Assembly (NCBI GenBank): GCA_010027105.1
Contig: RGVT01000170.1
Location: 1 to 6,215 of the forward strand
DNA length: 6,215 nt
Direction of reading: 5' to 3'
Origin: Planctomycetia bacterium
Lineage (GTDB): Bacteria; Planctomycetota; Planctomycetia; Pirellulales; UBA1268
Shown here piece after piece: positions 6,086-6,215 of this stretch. The notes under the pieces are model-generated. The model was not told the DNA's origin, did not search any database, and worked only from the letters and a program-made list of their open reading frames with translations. The translations under genes and the position numbers were made by a program. The number at the start of each line of letters is the position of its first letter. The first letter of the stretch is position 1.

Positions 6086-6215
6086 ATGTTCGCCCCGGGA
6101 TCGCCATCGGCCATGCGTTCGTTTCGCGCCGCGGAAGACGACGGTTTCTCCGCTGATTCGGCGCGGGGGCTTGACGAGCCCGGCGCCACCGTCTGCGCCG
6201 ACCTCGCGGCGGGCG
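6086..6215 (+). CDS. Possible start of a plus-strand gene, product unknown, cut by the right edge
   Basis: From ATG 6086 the plus strand is open to the window end for 43 codons (MFAPGSPSAMRSFRAAEDDG, then an acidic, Asp/Glu- and Ala-rich stretch). Codon third positions are mostly G or C, and the acidic composition is unlike the Arg/Pro-rich translations typical of spurious frames here. It would be transcribed divergently from folK-panC. M10 at 6113 is an alternative start. No Shine-Dalgarno, domain or motif can be seen in so short a piece, so the family cannot be named and the gene may not be real. Confidence 0.35.
   Translation, partial: MFAPGSPSAMRSFRAAEDDGFSADSARGLDEPGATVCADLAAG

Noticed and set aside
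4786..6189. A 467-residue minus-strand open frame spanning the upstream region and the folK start
   Set aside because: No family features; the part over folK is an out-of-frame shadow, and the upstream part is Arg/Ser-rich and crosses the likely promoter.

Overview
The window is very GC-rich bacterial DNA (roughly 70% by eye). Its strong genes all lie on the minus strand, so transcription runs right to left. The protein variants look planctomycete-like: an Lgt with an N-terminal extension and a GRIGCFLNGCCYGG signature, a large MMPL exporter with a HLANYYRD-type helix, and weak or absent Shine-Dalgarno sites. That assignment is an inference from family resemblance, not a database match.

Reading in the direction of transcription: (1) 6215-5567 is mainly non-coding. 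It probably holds the promoter of the minus-strand genes, and a plus-strand gene may begin at 6086 and run off the right edge. (2) 5566-3557 is one 669-residue reading frame that fuses HPPK (FolK, folate pathway), a degenerate deoxynucleoside-kinase-like domain and pantothenate synthetase (PanC, coenzyme A pathway). (3) 3429-2302 is lgt, the lipoprotein diacylglyceryl transferase. (4) 2305-2006 is a 99-residue CDGSH iron-sulfur protein, overlapping the lgt stop by ATGA. (5) 1779-1 is the first 593 residues of an RND/MMPL exporter that continues past the left edge.

The most unusual signal is inside the fused folK-panC gene. A 98-bp block (4390-4487) is bounded by perfect 14-bp inverted repeats. 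As printed, the minus strand reads an unrecognisable stretch just before the PanC motif VGFVPTMGALHAGH. The opposite strand of the same block encodes what looks like the missing PanC N-terminal helix (MQEAVRAARAAGRRV). Flipping the block restores that helix in frame and joins it exactly to GFVPTMG. The block therefore appears inverted relative to the ancestral gene, as an intragenic inverton, a fixed micro-inversion or an assembly artefact. Both orientations keep the whole frame open.

The genes work in cofactor synthesis (folate and pantothenate), lipoprotein maturation, Fe-S chemistry and export. Only lgt and the CDGSH gene are tightly coupled; the rest are merely co-directional neighbours.
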